DNA of 64,000 nt from Arthrobacter sp. PAMC 25486 (GTDB lineage: Bacteria; Actinomycetota; Actinomycetes; Actinomycetales; Micrococcaceae). Location of the stretch: the NCBI RefSeq assembly GCF_000785535.1, contig NZ_CP007595.1:3990439-4054438 (forward strand). The letters run 5' to 3'. The position numbers and the translations under genes are program-made. The notes beneath the pieces are model-generated. The model had not been told where the DNA came from. It was given only the letters and a program-made list of their open reading frames with translations, and ran no database searches. Position 1 is the stretch's first letter, and each line of letters opens with the position of its first letter. Below, in pieces: positions 18,285-26,452 of the stretch.

Positions 18285-18376
18285 CCGGATGTGCAGGAGC
18301 GTCGGGGAGAAGTGCCCCGGATGTGCAGGAGCGTCGGGGAAAAGTGCCCCGGATGTGCAGGAGCGTCTGGGGGTGG
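18285..18376. repeat. Three tandem 32-bp units, CCGGATGTGCAGGAGCGTC family
   Basis: The 19-mer CCGGATGTGCAGGAGCGTC begins at 18285, 18317 and 18349, spaced exactly 32 bp apart, with GGGGARAAGTGCC between copies. The array fills the gap between two small membrane-protein genes. It codes for no convincing peptide. Confidence 0.9.
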
Positions 18377-18382
18377 GGAGGG

Positions 18383-18748
18383 TCAGCCGAGGTTGCTGAG
18401 CCAGCGGAAGATGAAGTACACAACCACGCAGAGCGTGGGCACGCCCGTGATGATGGCCGAGCGCCACATGGCGCGTTCACGGAACCGGACTGCCTGGCCC
18501 AGCAGATGCGGGGAGGCGACCATGGCGAACATCAGCACGGCGCCGACGAACATGAGCGCGATGTTGCGGGGGTCCCACATGCCGCGGTCGGGCCTCATGA
18601 CCTCGGCAAAAATAATGACCGACATCAGGATGATCGGCAGTGCCACCACCAGCCACGTAACGAGCGAGACCACCGTGCCGACCAGCTGGGAACGTTGTGG
18701 AGCCAGTGCTGCGCCGTGGGATGCCGGGGGGCCGGAGGTGTCAGTCAT
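18383..18748 (-). CDS. Small multi-pass membrane protein (second of three)
   Basis: A 121-residue protein with three hydrophobic segments (VGTVVSLVTWLVVALPIILM, IALMFVGAVLMFAMVASPHL and SAIITGVPTLCVVVYFIFRW). A FRERAMWRS basic turn before the last helix matches the layout of its neighbours. Function is unknown; its partners are the flanking paralogue-like genes. Confidence 0.65.
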   Translation of the reverse strand: MTDTSGPPASHGAALAPQRSQLVGTVVSLVTWLVVALPIILMSVIIFAEVMRPDRGMWDPRNIALMFVGAVLMFAMVASPHLLGQAVRFRERAMWRSAIITGVPTLCVVVYFIFRWLSNLG

Positions 18749-18802
18749 ACTCTATTTCTACCAGTTGGCGGCCAGGATCTTCAGTTCGTTGCGCGGTCGA
18801 CG

Positions 18803-19222
18803 TCAGAGAAACGCGTTGGTAATCAGGTCGTAGCCGATGAAAATCACCGGCAGTGCCAGCAGCGCCGTGACCAGCCAGGCCCACCCCTTTTTCGTGGCTG
18901 CGGCAAAGCCCAGGAACACCGGACCCACCACCATGCACGCAATGATCAGCATGACCACGGGAATGTTGCCGCCCTCCGTGGAGCCGGCGCAGCTCGAGGC
19001 ACCCGACGACAGGCAGTCATTCACCAGACGGATGTACGCACCCAGCGCCATGATGGGGATGATCGCCAGCGCCCAACCGCCCACCGCCAGCCCCACGCCG
19101 AGCCCGATGTTGTGCCCCTTGGCTTCGGCTGTGGGGGCTGCGGGCAGGGGCGTGCCGGTTGCGGGGTCGTTCTGGATCCAGCCCCTGGACTCTGTGAAAC
19201 GTTTGGGCTTGTTCTCGGCCAT
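18803..19222 (-). CDS. Small multi-pass membrane protein (third of three)
   Basis: A 139-residue protein; the ATG at 19222 (MAENKPKRF) was preferred to an upstream Met. After a hydrophilic tail of about 40 residues come three hydrophobic segments (around NIGLGVGLAVGGWALAIIPI, VVMLIIACMVVGPVFLGF and AWLVTALLALPVIFIGYDL). Two Cys residues in the CLSSGASSCAG loop between the first two helices could pair outside the cell. Same layout as the two downstream genes. Confidence 0.65.
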   Translation of the reverse strand: MAENKPKRFTESRGWIQNDPATGTPLPAAPTAEAKGHNIGLGVGLAVGGWALAIIPIMALGAYIRLVNDCLSSGASSCAGSTEGGNIPVVMLIIACMVVGPVFLGFAAATKKGWAWLVTALLALPVIFIGYDLITNAFL

Positions 19223-19465
19223 GGTCAATTTATGCCACACCCGTGGCCCTCAGTCCAGTGAATGGATTATCCCCTGCGGTTTCGCCGTCACCCAAGCACG
19301 ACGGCGGGAGGCCCGTTGCCGCCGTTAAGGTGCGTGTCGCCGTCGTACTTAATCTCGAGTAAAACTGTAGACGCGCTTCTCAGCTGGGTGTATCCTGCAT
19401 CACCGCCTATAGTGGTCTGGGTGACATTTGCCGGATGTCCGCCGAACTTTTGAAAGAGGAGCACT

Positions 19466-20977
19466 GTGCACGATCGTATCCGCCATGCCGGGTTGTTGGA
19501 GAAGCGAATGTCAGCCGAGGCCGCAGCCGCGCTGATCAAGCCGGGCATGACAGTGGCCATGAGCGGCTTCACAGGCGCCGGCTACCCGAAGGCGGTCCCG
19601 CAGGCGCTCGCCGCGCAGATGGAAGAAGTGCACGCCGGCAGCGGATCGTTCAAAATCAAGGTGCTGACCGGCGCGTCCACCGCGCCCGAGCTTGACGGCG
19701 TCCTGGCCAAGGTTGGTGGCATGGAACTGCGCCTGCCTTACATGTCGGATCCGGCGCTGCGCAAGCGGATCAACGACGGCGAACTCGACTACATGGACAT
19801 CCACCTCAGCCACGTGGCCCAGCACACCTGGTTTGGCTTTTACGGTGGCATCAACATCGCCATCATTGAAGTGGTGGGCATTCGCGAGGACGGTTCGCTC
19901 ATTCCGTCCTCGTCGGTGGGCAACAACAAGACGTGGTTGGACATGGCTGACGCCGTGATCCTTGAGGTGAACACGCAGCAGTCGACGTCGCTGGAGGGCA
20001 TGCATGACGTCTACTACGGCACCGCCCGCCCGCCGCACCGCAAGCCCGTGATGCTGACGGCGCCGGAAGACCGCATTGGCCAGCCGTACCTGGACGTTGA
20101 CGTCAACAAGGTCATCGCCGTTGTGGAAACCGATGCACCGGACCGCCTCTCCGCCTTTGCCGCACCCGATGAGGCCTCCAACCAGATTGCTTCACATTTG
20201 CTTGATTTCCTGGACGGTGAGATCAAGGCCGGGCGCATGACCGACAAGCTGCTGCCGCTGCAGTCGGGCGTGGGCAACATTGCCAACGCCGTGCTGGCAG
20301 GGCTGTCGCGCGGGGGCTATCGCGGGCTCAAGGCGTACACCGAGGTCATTCAGGACGGCATGCTGGAGTTGATCAAGGACGGTACCATCGGCTTCGCCTC
20401 CGCGACCTCCTTCTCCCTGTCCGAGGCCGGCATTGAGGAATTCAACCGCAACGTTGACTTCTACCGCAGCCGCATCCTGCTGCGCACCCAAGAAATCTCC
20501 AACCACCCCGAGCTGATCCGCCGCCTCGGCTGCATCGCGCTGAACGGCATGATCGAGGCCGACATCTACGGCAACGTGAACTCCACGCACGTGGTCGGTT
20601 CGCACGTCATGAACGGCATCGGCGGCTCCGGCGACTTCGCCCGCAACGGCTTCCTCGGCGCGTTCATGTCCCCGTCGACGGCAAAGGGCGGCCGCATTTC
20701 GGGCATTGTGCCGATGGCCAGCCACGTGGACCACACCGAGCACGACACCATGCTCCTCATCACCGAGCAGGGTCTGGCCGACATGCGCGGACTGGCGCCG
20801 AAGCAGCGCGCCCGCCTGATCACCGAGAAATGTGCGCACCCGGACTACAAGCCCATGCTCGAGGACTACTTTGAGCGTGCCTCACGCGAATCCTACGGCA
20901 AGCACACCCCACACCTGATGGGTGAGGCGCTCTCCTGGCACCAGCGCTACATCGAGACCGGCGACATGCGGCCGTAA
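19466..20977 (+). CDS. Acetyl-CoA hydrolase/transferase family, succinate:acetate CoA-transferase type
   Basis: A 503-residue cytoplasmic enzyme of the Cat1/AarC/ScpC branch, which moves CoA between succinate, acetate and related acids. The GTG at 19466 follows GAAAGAGGAG. The YTEVIQDG motif (Glu about residue 293) is where the family keeps its catalytic glutamate. GFASATSFSLSEAG and NGIGGSGDFARNG further on are conserved substrate-binding segments. The length is typical. It is monocistronic and followed by stacked hairpins. Exact acyl partners cannot be told from sequence. Confidence 0.88.
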   Translation: MHDRIRHAGLLEKRMSAEAAAALIKPGMTVAMSGFTGAGYPKAVPQALAAQMEEVHAGSGSFKIKVLTGASTAPELDGVLAKVGGMELRLPYMSDPALRKRINDGELDYMDIHLSHVAQHTWFGFYGGINIAIIEVVGIREDGSLIPSSSVGNNKTWLDMADAVILEVNTQQSTSLEGMHDVYYGTARPPHRKPVMLTAPEDRIGQPYLDVDVNKVIAVVETDAPDRLSAFAAPDEASNQIASHLLDFLDGEIKAGRMTDKLLPLQSGVGNIANAVLAGLSRGGYRGLKAYTEVIQDGMLELIKDGTIGFASATSFSLSEAGIEEFNRNVDFYRSRILLRTQEISNHPELIRRLGCIALNGMIEADIYGNVNSTHVVGSHVMNGIGGSGDFARNGFLGAFMSPSTAKGGRISGIVPMASHVDHTEHDTMLLITEQGLADMRGLAPKQRARLITEKCAHPDYKPMLEDYFERASRESYGKHTPHLMGEALSWHQRYIETGDMRP

Positions 20978-21055
20978 GTACGTCCTCCGTTCGCTGGGTT
21001 CGCCCGTTGTCGAGACGGGTTGCCGTCCACTTTTGCTGGCCAATCCCCGCATCGT

Positions 21056-21119
21056 GCCGTCAACTCGCAGTAGATGCGCTCAAATTGAGAGTCGAGCGCA
21101 TCTACTGCGAGTTGACGGC
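21056..21119. repeat. 64-bp palindrome, family A, perfect 26-bp arms
   Basis: GCCGTCAACTCGCAGTAGAT, followed by GCGCTC, pairs perfectly with the right arm around a 12-base loop. The sequence is clearly related to the palindrome at 2673-2728 (GCAGTTGATGCGCTC core). It lies downstream of the CoA-transferase gene. Confidence 0.9.
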
Positions 21120-21130
21120 CAAGATCCACA

Positions 21131-21176
21131 AAATGCCCCGTTCCCGCACCTCTACAGCTGCGCGAACGGGGCATTT
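21131..21176. terminator. Stem-loop terminator
   Basis: AAATGCCCCGTTC (21131-21143) pairs perfectly with GAACGGGGCATTT (21164-21176), with inner pairing extending the stem. The A/T-flanked GC stem fits a bidirectional intrinsic terminator. Confidence 0.7.
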
Positions 21177-21194
21177 CTGCGTTTCGGCGTGGTG

Positions 21195-21254
21195 CGGGAG
21201 CAGATAATATGATTCGCACCCTGTCCGCAGTGGTGGATCATATAATCTGCCCCG
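21195..21254. repeat. AT-rich palindrome in a GC-rich intergenic region
   Basis: GCAGATAATATGAT (21200-21213) matches ATCATATAATCTGC (21237-21250) at 13 of 14 positions, flanked by G/C runs that pair too. It is strikingly AT-rich compared with its surroundings. The remaining 21255-21470 holds a GCCGCCGTCGTGC motif near 21385 and no supported gene. Confidence 0.65.
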
Positions 21255-21470
21255 GGGTGAGGCCGCGGCCTGGATCTCGACGAGTTCGAACCTCGGGTTG
21301 GCGGGATCCCGGCGAGCTCGATCAGCGGGTGTCGGGATCAGCACCCCTCAACGGGCGAGCGGCGGGCACCCGGCCCGGCAGCCGCCGTCGTGCGAGGGAA
21401 GCCATGGCGCAACTCGACTTACCGGCTGGGCATGGGCAGAATGAAAGTTCAGCTAACTGGAGGAGCGGTC

Positions 21471-22988
21471 ATGGCGTATCCGATGTCACGGGCGGTGACG
21501 GGGTCGGCGACCGTTCCGCTGCCAACGTCTCCTGTGGTGTGGGCGGGGTATGTACGCAAGACCATCCGCGCCTGCGTTGTCGTTGCGCTGCTGTGGGCCT
21601 TGGCCGTGGCGATGCTCGGCTTCTTCTCCCCTTTGGAGATCAGCCGCGTGTTCGACGACGTCGCCCACTTTGTGCCTGCCCTGCTGTTTGTCATTGGGCT
21701 GATTGGAGCCCTGGGTCTGGGAAACGAGATTGGCAAGGATTTCAAGCACGTCCTCGGCTACGGGGTGGTCAAGCGCAATTCCGAGTTCCACGGACACACC
21801 GTTGTGCCGCGACGTGGACGTCGGCTGGCGTACGCGGCTGTGCTGAGCGGATGGCTGCTTGGCTGCATTGCGGCGGCCGTCATTCGTGCCGTGAAGGAAG
21901 ACTGGCTGGGCCTGTTGTTGCTGGTCGGGCTCGCCGTGGTGCTGGTGGTGCCCACCGTGAAGATGTTGCGGTTGGCCCGGATCATGTGGCGCAAGGCCGT
22001 CGCCGAGCGCCGAACAAACGCGGATATTGTGCGTGACGGCGAGCACACAATCGGGACGGTTGTGGCCGTGACCAACGAGGAATTCATTGTTGACGACAGG
22101 GCGATGTTTCACGTTGATCTGGAATACCGGACGGGAGGAAGGCTGGAGACAGTGCGGATCCGCTTCTTTGACTACCCGGTCTGGGCGCCTGCCATAGGCA
22201 ACGAATTTGATGTGTGGAGCGATCCGGAACGGCCGTTTGTGCAGGACCGGATCCTGCTTGAACGTCGGTACGTGGGCCAGAAATTCATGAATCTGGCTGA
22301 CGAACCGGTTCCCGGCTCGCACATGAGTGGAGATGCGGCACCGCATCCGGAACCGGACGGCACGGTCTCCGGGAGCACCGCCAGCAGCTTGCTGCGATCG
22401 CCGCAGTGGATGGCCGATGAGGCCCACGAGCCATCCACGCCCAAGGTTGCGCAGCGGACCCGCCTGCTGATCGGCATCCCGCCCAATCTCATCGCTGTGT
22501 TGGCGCTGCTCGGCACGCTGCTGGTTCCGTCCATGATCGAGGACGTCCCCTGGTGGACCCTTGCCGCGCTCTGGCTGTACACGGTGCTGACCATCGTCAA
22601 CGCCGCAATTTACTGGCAGTTCATGCTGCGCCGGCGCTGGTTCCTCCGCTCCGGGGTGTCGTTTGGTGCCACGGAGGCGGCCGTGTTTGCCGGCTTCTTT
22701 GCCGCGGGCTTCGCCATGCTCACCACGCACTCCATGGTGTTCGCGCCGCTGAACCAGGAGATACCCTGGACGGCAGCCCATGTGCTGACCTGGGCTGCCG
22801 TCATCGGGGCGCTGCTGGTGTTTGAGTGGGCTTTCACCAGCAACGCGTGGGCGCTGAAGCACCTCAACGCCGAGTTCCCGGCGCCTCCCGAGGCGATCCA
22901 GGAGGCGCTGACAGGCCACAAAACCGACGGTGTTGACCAGCTCGAGCGCGACTACGGCTACCGCGCCGGTGTTTTCCTCTGCAACTAG
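21471..22988 (+). CDS. Large membrane protein of unknown function
   Basis: A 505-residue protein starting at the ATG at 21471, preceded by GGAGGAG. Four hydrophobic segments lie in the first 160 residues, then a soluble region of about 200 residues with a DUF3592-like beta strand pattern (GTVVAVTNEEFIVDDRAMF and DYPVWAPAIGNEFDVW), then four more hydrophobic segments (residues 330-480). No catalytic motif is seen. It runs convergent with the flavoprotein gene; the two stop codons overlap. Confidence 0.7.
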   Translation: MAYPMSRAVTGSATVPLPTSPVVWAGYVRKTIRACVVVALLWALAVAMLGFFSPLEISRVFDDVAHFVPALLFVIGLIGALGLGNEIGKDFKHVLGYGVVKRNSEFHGHTVVPRRGRRLAYAAVLSGWLLGCIAAAVIRAVKEDWLGLLLLVGLAVVLVVPTVKMLRLARIMWRKAVAERRTNADIVRDGEHTIGTVVAVTNEEFIVDDRAMFHVDLEYRTGGRLETVRIRFFDYPVWAPAIGNEFDVWSDPERPFVQDRILLERRYVGQKFMNLADEPVPGSHMSGDAAPHPEPDGTVSGSTASSLLRSPQWMADEAHEPSTPKVAQRTRLLIGIPPNLIAVLALLGTLLVPSMIEDVPWWTLAALWLYTVLTIVNAAIYWQFMLRRRWFLRSGVSFGATEAAVFAGFFAAGFAMLTTHSMVFAPLNQEIPWTAAHVLTWAAVIGALLVFEWAFTSNAWALKHLNAEFPAPPEAIQEALTGHKTDGVDQLERDYGYRAGVFLCN

Positions 22989-23959
22989 CCGACGGGGGCG
23001 CCCAGCACTTCTGCCGGACGGCCCGCCGCAGCTTCCGCTTCATGTGCGGCCACGGCCTGCTCAAGTTCCTGCGCCATCATGTCCATGTTGATGGCCACCG
23101 CGGCGTTCGCCCCGGCCTGGGCCGCGGCCAGCACAGTGACTTTCATATCCGTGACATTCCCGGCCGCCCACACACCGGGAACGGCTGTCAGCCCCATCTC
23201 GTCGGACTCCAAGATCTCCCCAAATGGGTTTGGTACCGGCACCAGACCCAGTTCGCCCAGGAAGGCTGCCCGTGCCATGACCCGTGACTGGACAGTGAGC
23301 GCCTGGACCGGATGGCTGGTGCCGTCCGCCAGTTCGACGCTGCTCACCGCATCATCCACAGCGTGAACCCTGGCGATTATCCCCTCAACTATCGTGATGC
23401 CTCGGGCGGCCAGCTGTTGGAGTTCGACGTCGGATGGCTGGGGCGCGCTGTTAAGGAACAGCGTGATGGTGGGTGACCATTGGCGGAAAAGCAGCGCCTG
23501 ATGGACGGCCATGGCACCGCTGCCGATGACACCAATGGCCTGGTTCTGAATTTCCCAGCCATGGCAGTACGGGCAGTGGGCCACGTCCTTGCCCCAGCGT
23601 TCGCTGAGTCCTTCGATGTCGGGCAGCTCATCCGCCAGCCCTGTGGTGACGAGGATTCGTGTGGCCTCAAGGACGTCACCGCCATCGAGTGAAACGCGGA
23701 AGCCGCCGTCCATGCGCTGTGCGCCCGCAACGCTTCCCTCAACGACGCGGACGTCGTAGGGGGCCAGGTCTGCCCGGCCCTGTCGGAGGAGCTCAAGGGG
23801 AGAAACGCCGTCGCGCGTGAGAAAACCGTGCACGCCGTGCGCCGGGGCGTTACGCGGCTGGCCGGCGTCGATGACAGTCACGGACCGGCGTGAACGGCCC
23901 AGGAGAAGTGCCGCGCTGAGTCCGGCTGCTCCGCCGCCGATGATGATGACGTCTTGCAT
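22985..23959 (-). CDS. Thioredoxin-reductase-like FAD/NAD(P)-dependent oxidoreductase
   Basis: A 324-residue flavoprotein. It begins with a textbook dinucleotide-binding fold, VIIIGGGAAGLSAALLLG (residues 4-21). A redox-active CPYCHGWE motif follows near residue 130, then a second nucleotide fold GVIGSGAMAVHQ. The C-terminal segment VPGVWAAGNVTDMKVTVL is the usual FAD-binding end. Class II thioredoxin reductases have CATC, so CPYC puts this in the bacilliredoxin-reductase-like or other related branch. The substrate is unknown. It is divergent from the XRE-cupin regulator, which probably controls it. Confidence 0.85.
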   Translation of the reverse strand: MQDVIIIGGGAAGLSAALLLGRSRRSVTVIDAGQPRNAPAHGVHGFLTRDGVSPLELLRQGRADLAPYDVRVVEGSVAGAQRMDGGFRVSLDGGDVLEATRILVTTGLADELPDIEGLSERWGKDVAHCPYCHGWEIQNQAIGVIGSGAMAVHQALLFRQWSPTITLFLNSAPQPSDVELQQLAARGITIVEGIIARVHAVDDAVSSVELADGTSHPVQALTVQSRVMARAAFLGELGLVPVPNPFGEILESDEMGLTAVPGVWAAGNVTDMKVTVLAAAQAGANAAVAINMDMMAQELEQAVAAHEAEAAAGRPAEVLGAPVG

Positions 23960-24018
23960 GATGTCCGCCTTCTGATGGGTTGCTGTGTCCTTCAAGCGTG
24001 CACCCGGGCATGTCATAG

Positions 24019-24052
24019 TGGCAATCTATGTTGCTGGAATGGCAAAATTGCC
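24019..24052. promoter_or_regulatory. Palindromic operator candidate between the flavoprotein and XRE-cupin genes
   Basis: GGCAAAATTGCC (24041-24052) is a perfect 12-bp palindrome immediately before the chosen ATG at 24055; a half-site GGCAAT lies near 24020. The position in a 95-bp divergent intergenic region suggests autoregulation and control of the flavoprotein gene by the regulator. Confidence 0.5.
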
Positions 24053-24054
24053 TC

Positions 24055-24636
24055 ATGGGTGATGACACCGAAGAAGTATTGACAGGCGTTGGTCCCAGGC
24101 TGAAGGCATTGCGCCTGCAGCGAGGTCGGACATTGGCTGAGTTGGCCGAGGCAACGGGCATTTCCACCAGCACATTGTCGCGGCTGGAATCCGGGCGGCG
24201 CCGGCCAAACCTGGAACTGTTGCTGCCGCTGGCCCGCAGCTACGCGGTGCCCCTCGATGAGTTGGTGGGTGCTCCCGCGACCGGGGATCCGCGGATTCAC
24301 CTGCGGCCCGTCAGTCGCTTTGGCCAGACCATCGTCCCGCTGAGCAGGGGTGCCGGAGGAATGCAGGCGTTCAAGCATATGATTCCCGGCGGGGACGTGC
24401 TGCTGCAGCCCGAGCCGAAGGTGCACGAAGGCTATGAGTGGATGTATGTCCTCCGAGGTCAGCTGCGCGTGGTGCTGGGGGAGCGGGACTTCGTCATGAA
24501 ACAAGGCGAGGCCGCGGAGTTCGACACCCGCACCCCGCACTGGTTTGGCCGGGCAACATTGGAGAGCGTGGAGTTCCTGACGCTGTTTGGCCCGCAGGGC
24601 GAGCGCATGCACGTTCGGGCGGCGCCGGCGAAGTAG
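24055..24636 (+). CDS. XRE-family regulator with C-terminal cupin domain
   Basis: A 193-residue transcriptional regulator. Residues about 10-65 are an XRE helix-turn-helix (TLAELAEATGISTSTLSRLE). Residues about 115-180 are a cupin barrel with HEGYEWMYVLRGQLRVVLG and PHWFGR. The ATG at 24055 was chosen because the sequence before it contains the palindrome and neither candidate start has a ribosome-binding site; translation from 24028 would add nine residues. The transcript may be leaderless. The ligand is unknown. Confidence 0.85.
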   Translation: MGDDTEEVLTGVGPRLKALRLQRGRTLAELAEATGISTSTLSRLESGRRRPNLELLLPLARSYAVPLDELVGAPATGDPRIHLRPVSRFGQTIVPLSRGAGGMQAFKHMIPGGDVLLQPEPKVHEGYEWMYVLRGQLRVVLGERDFVMKQGEAAEFDTRTPHWFGRATLESVEFLTLFGPQGERMHVRAAPAK

Positions 24637-24822
24637 GTGGCCTTTCCTTATGCCGCATCGCGTCCGCTCGGCAGGGTTCCCAGATCCGGGGGCGAGGCTG
24701 CGACGAAAAGCCAACCGTCCGACGTCGTCCCATAAATTCAACGCGGGGATCAGATTCACGGCAGTCGGTGACAAACAACCGTGCCCTGATACCTTGGGAG
24801 CAACTTCAAGGGAGAGGTGCCC

Positions 24823-25518
24823 ATGGCAACGATTGTTTTGGTGCACGGCCTGTGGTCCGACGGATCCAGCTGGGCGCACGTCATCACTGAGCTGCGTTCC
24901 ATGGGGCATGAGCCCGTCGCCGCGCAGCTGAATCTTGAAACATTTGACGACGACGTTGCCTCCGTCCGCCGCACGCTCGCCACCGTTTCCGGGCCGGTGC
25001 TGCTGGTGGGTTGGTCCTATGGCGGTGCCGTGGTTGGTGAGGCCGCCCGGGGTGTGGCCGATGTGCAGGCGCTGGCGTATGTTGCCGCGTTTGCCCCTGC
25101 CGAGGGGGAGTCTGTCAGCAGGTTGTCCCGGAAATACCCTGGCAGCGACATTCCCAAGCATGTGGTGGTCGCGGGAGACTATACCTACATCAACCGGGCG
25201 GGCTTTGGTCAGTTGCTGGCAGCAGACGCTCCTGCGGATGTCGTTGCCATTGCCGCCGCTACGCAAAAGATGGTCCGGATCGGGCTCGATGGCGTGAAGG
25301 TGAATCCGCCCGCCTGGCTGAACCTGCCGTCCCACTATCTGATCGCCACCGACGACCGCTGTGTGCCACCCGGTCTGCAGCGCGAAATGGCTGAGCGCAT
25401 GGGTGCGTCCATTACGGAGATCGCTTCCAGCCATGCCCCGGTACTTTCCCGCCCGCGCGAGGTGGCGGAGTTCCTGGACCGGGCCGCCCGGGCGATGCCC
25501 GCCGCCGTAATCGTATGA
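24823..25518 (+). CDS. Alpha/beta hydrolase
   Basis: A 231-residue hydrolase of the short AB_hydrolase_6 / salicylate-esterase-like group. The N-terminus IVLVHGLWSDGSSW contains the oxyanion-hole region, the nucleophile elbow is GWSYGG near residue 65, the acidic residue lies in ATDDRCVP near 185, and the histidine in SSHAP near 208. The ATG at 24823 follows GGGAGAGG. It overlaps the next gene by four bases (ATGA). The substrate is unknown. Confidence 0.85.
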   Translation: MATIVLVHGLWSDGSSWAHVITELRSMGHEPVAAQLNLETFDDDVASVRRTLATVSGPVLLVGWSYGGAVVGEAARGVADVQALAYVAAFAPAEGESVSRLSRKYPGSDIPKHVVVAGDYTYINRAGFGQLLAADAPADVVAIAAATQKMVRIGLDGVKVNPPAWLNLPSHYLIATDDRCVPPGLQREMAERMGASITEIASSHAPVLSRPREVAEFLDRAARAMPAAVIV

Positions 25519-25949
25519 GCGGCAGTCTTCAGCGTTTCATTGACGCGCAGGAGGGAATGTACGACGGCGTCAAGACTGAGTTGGGTGCCGGGCGCAAGCG
25601 GGGCCACTGGATGTGGTTCGTGTTTCCCCAAGTCTCCGGGCTGGGCATGAGCCCCACCTCTCAGTTTTTTGCCATCGCCTCGATAGGGGAGGCTATGGCG
25701 TATGCGGCGCACCCCCTGCTGGGTGCTAGGCTGCGCGAGTGCGCGAAGCTGCTGCTCTCTGTTCCTGGGAGGTCTGCGGAAGACAACCTGGGAGCGGTCG
25801 ACGCCATGAAACTGCACTCATCAATGACTCTCTTTCAGGCGGCTGTGCCCGATGAACCCATGTTCGGTGAGGTCTTGGCCCGCTACTTCGACGGTGGCCC
25901 GGACGAGGCAACACAACGGATCCTCGCTGCGTGGCGCTCGCAGGCGTAG
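25515..25949 (+). CDS. DUF1810 family protein
   Basis: A 144-residue protein with the family pattern LQRFIDAQEGMYDGVKTEL, GHWMWFVFPQVSGLG and DNLGAVDAMKLHSSMTLF. DUF1810 proteins are small, soluble, all-helical and widespread; no activity is assigned from sequence here. It is translationally coupled to the alpha/beta hydrolase through an ATGA overlap. Confidence 0.85.
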   Translation: MSGSLQRFIDAQEGMYDGVKTELGAGRKRGHWMWFVFPQVSGLGMSPTSQFFAIASIGEAMAYAAHPLLGARLRECAKLLLSVPGRSAEDNLGAVDAMKLHSSMTLFQAAVPDEPMFGEVLARYFDGGPDEATQRILAAWRSQA

Positions 25950-25986
25950 ATGCCGGGAGCTGAGGCGCACCGGATATTGTGGAGCC

Positions 25987-26448
25987 GTGAAGATCTATGG
26001 TTCCAACCTTCCCTTCGGTGTCCCCGCGCGGACCTTTGTTATTGACGGCTCCGTGGCGCATCCGGTCTTGCCGTTTGTGCAGGCACTTGAGAAGGAAAAG
26101 TTCAGGGTCATCTCGGAACCGGGACAGCAGCCGATTAGGTTCCGGTACGGCTCGTTTCTGAAGGGGCTCCTGTCTCACGAGTTCGTTCCCACCCTCATCT
26201 TGCCGGAGAAGTTCCAACGCTGGGATCTGGCCATTAATGTGCTGGTTGCCGTCGAACTCGACGAACATGGCAACCACGCGGTGACCATCACCGGCAACGG
26301 CTTCCCGCGGCGCGGCAACGACTTCCTCTTCGATGTTGTGGCCAAGGGCGCCGCAGCATTCGCCCGGACCGGCCACTTGCTGCACACATCGGAATACTTC
26401 CAGGGCGACCCGAAGATGATGAAGAGGAACGGAAAGGCTGCGAAGTAA
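25987..26448 (+). CDS. Uncharacterised soluble protein
   Basis: A 153-residue protein starting at the GTG at 25987 (VKIYGSNLPFGVPARTFVI). I do not recognise the family. It reads as alpha/beta, with a basic C-terminus (MMKRNGKAAK), an FVPTLILPEKFQRWDLAIN segment and no membrane helix. It follows DUF1810 by 37 bp on the same strand and is convergent with the primase-helicase gene. The start is uncertain because the GGAG upstream is too close to the GTG. Confidence 0.6.
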   Translation: MKIYGSNLPFGVPARTFVIDGSVAHPVLPFVQALEKEKFRVISEPGQQPIRFRYGSFLKGLLSHEFVPTLILPEKFQRWDLAINVLVAVELDEHGNHAVTITGNGFPRRGNDFLFDVVAKGAAAFARTGHLLHTSEYFQGDPKMMKRNGKAAK

Positions 26449-26452
26449 CGGT

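Noticed and set aside
21280..21330. tRNA-like segment (GTTCGAACC) near the CoA-transferase
   Set aside because: No acceptor stem, anticodon arm or CCA end can be drawn around it.
21486..22919. Long minus-strand open frame (477 codons) opposite the membrane protein at 21471
   Set aside because: H/Q/R-rich low-complexity translation; the plus strand has a proper start, ribosome-binding site and transmembrane pattern.
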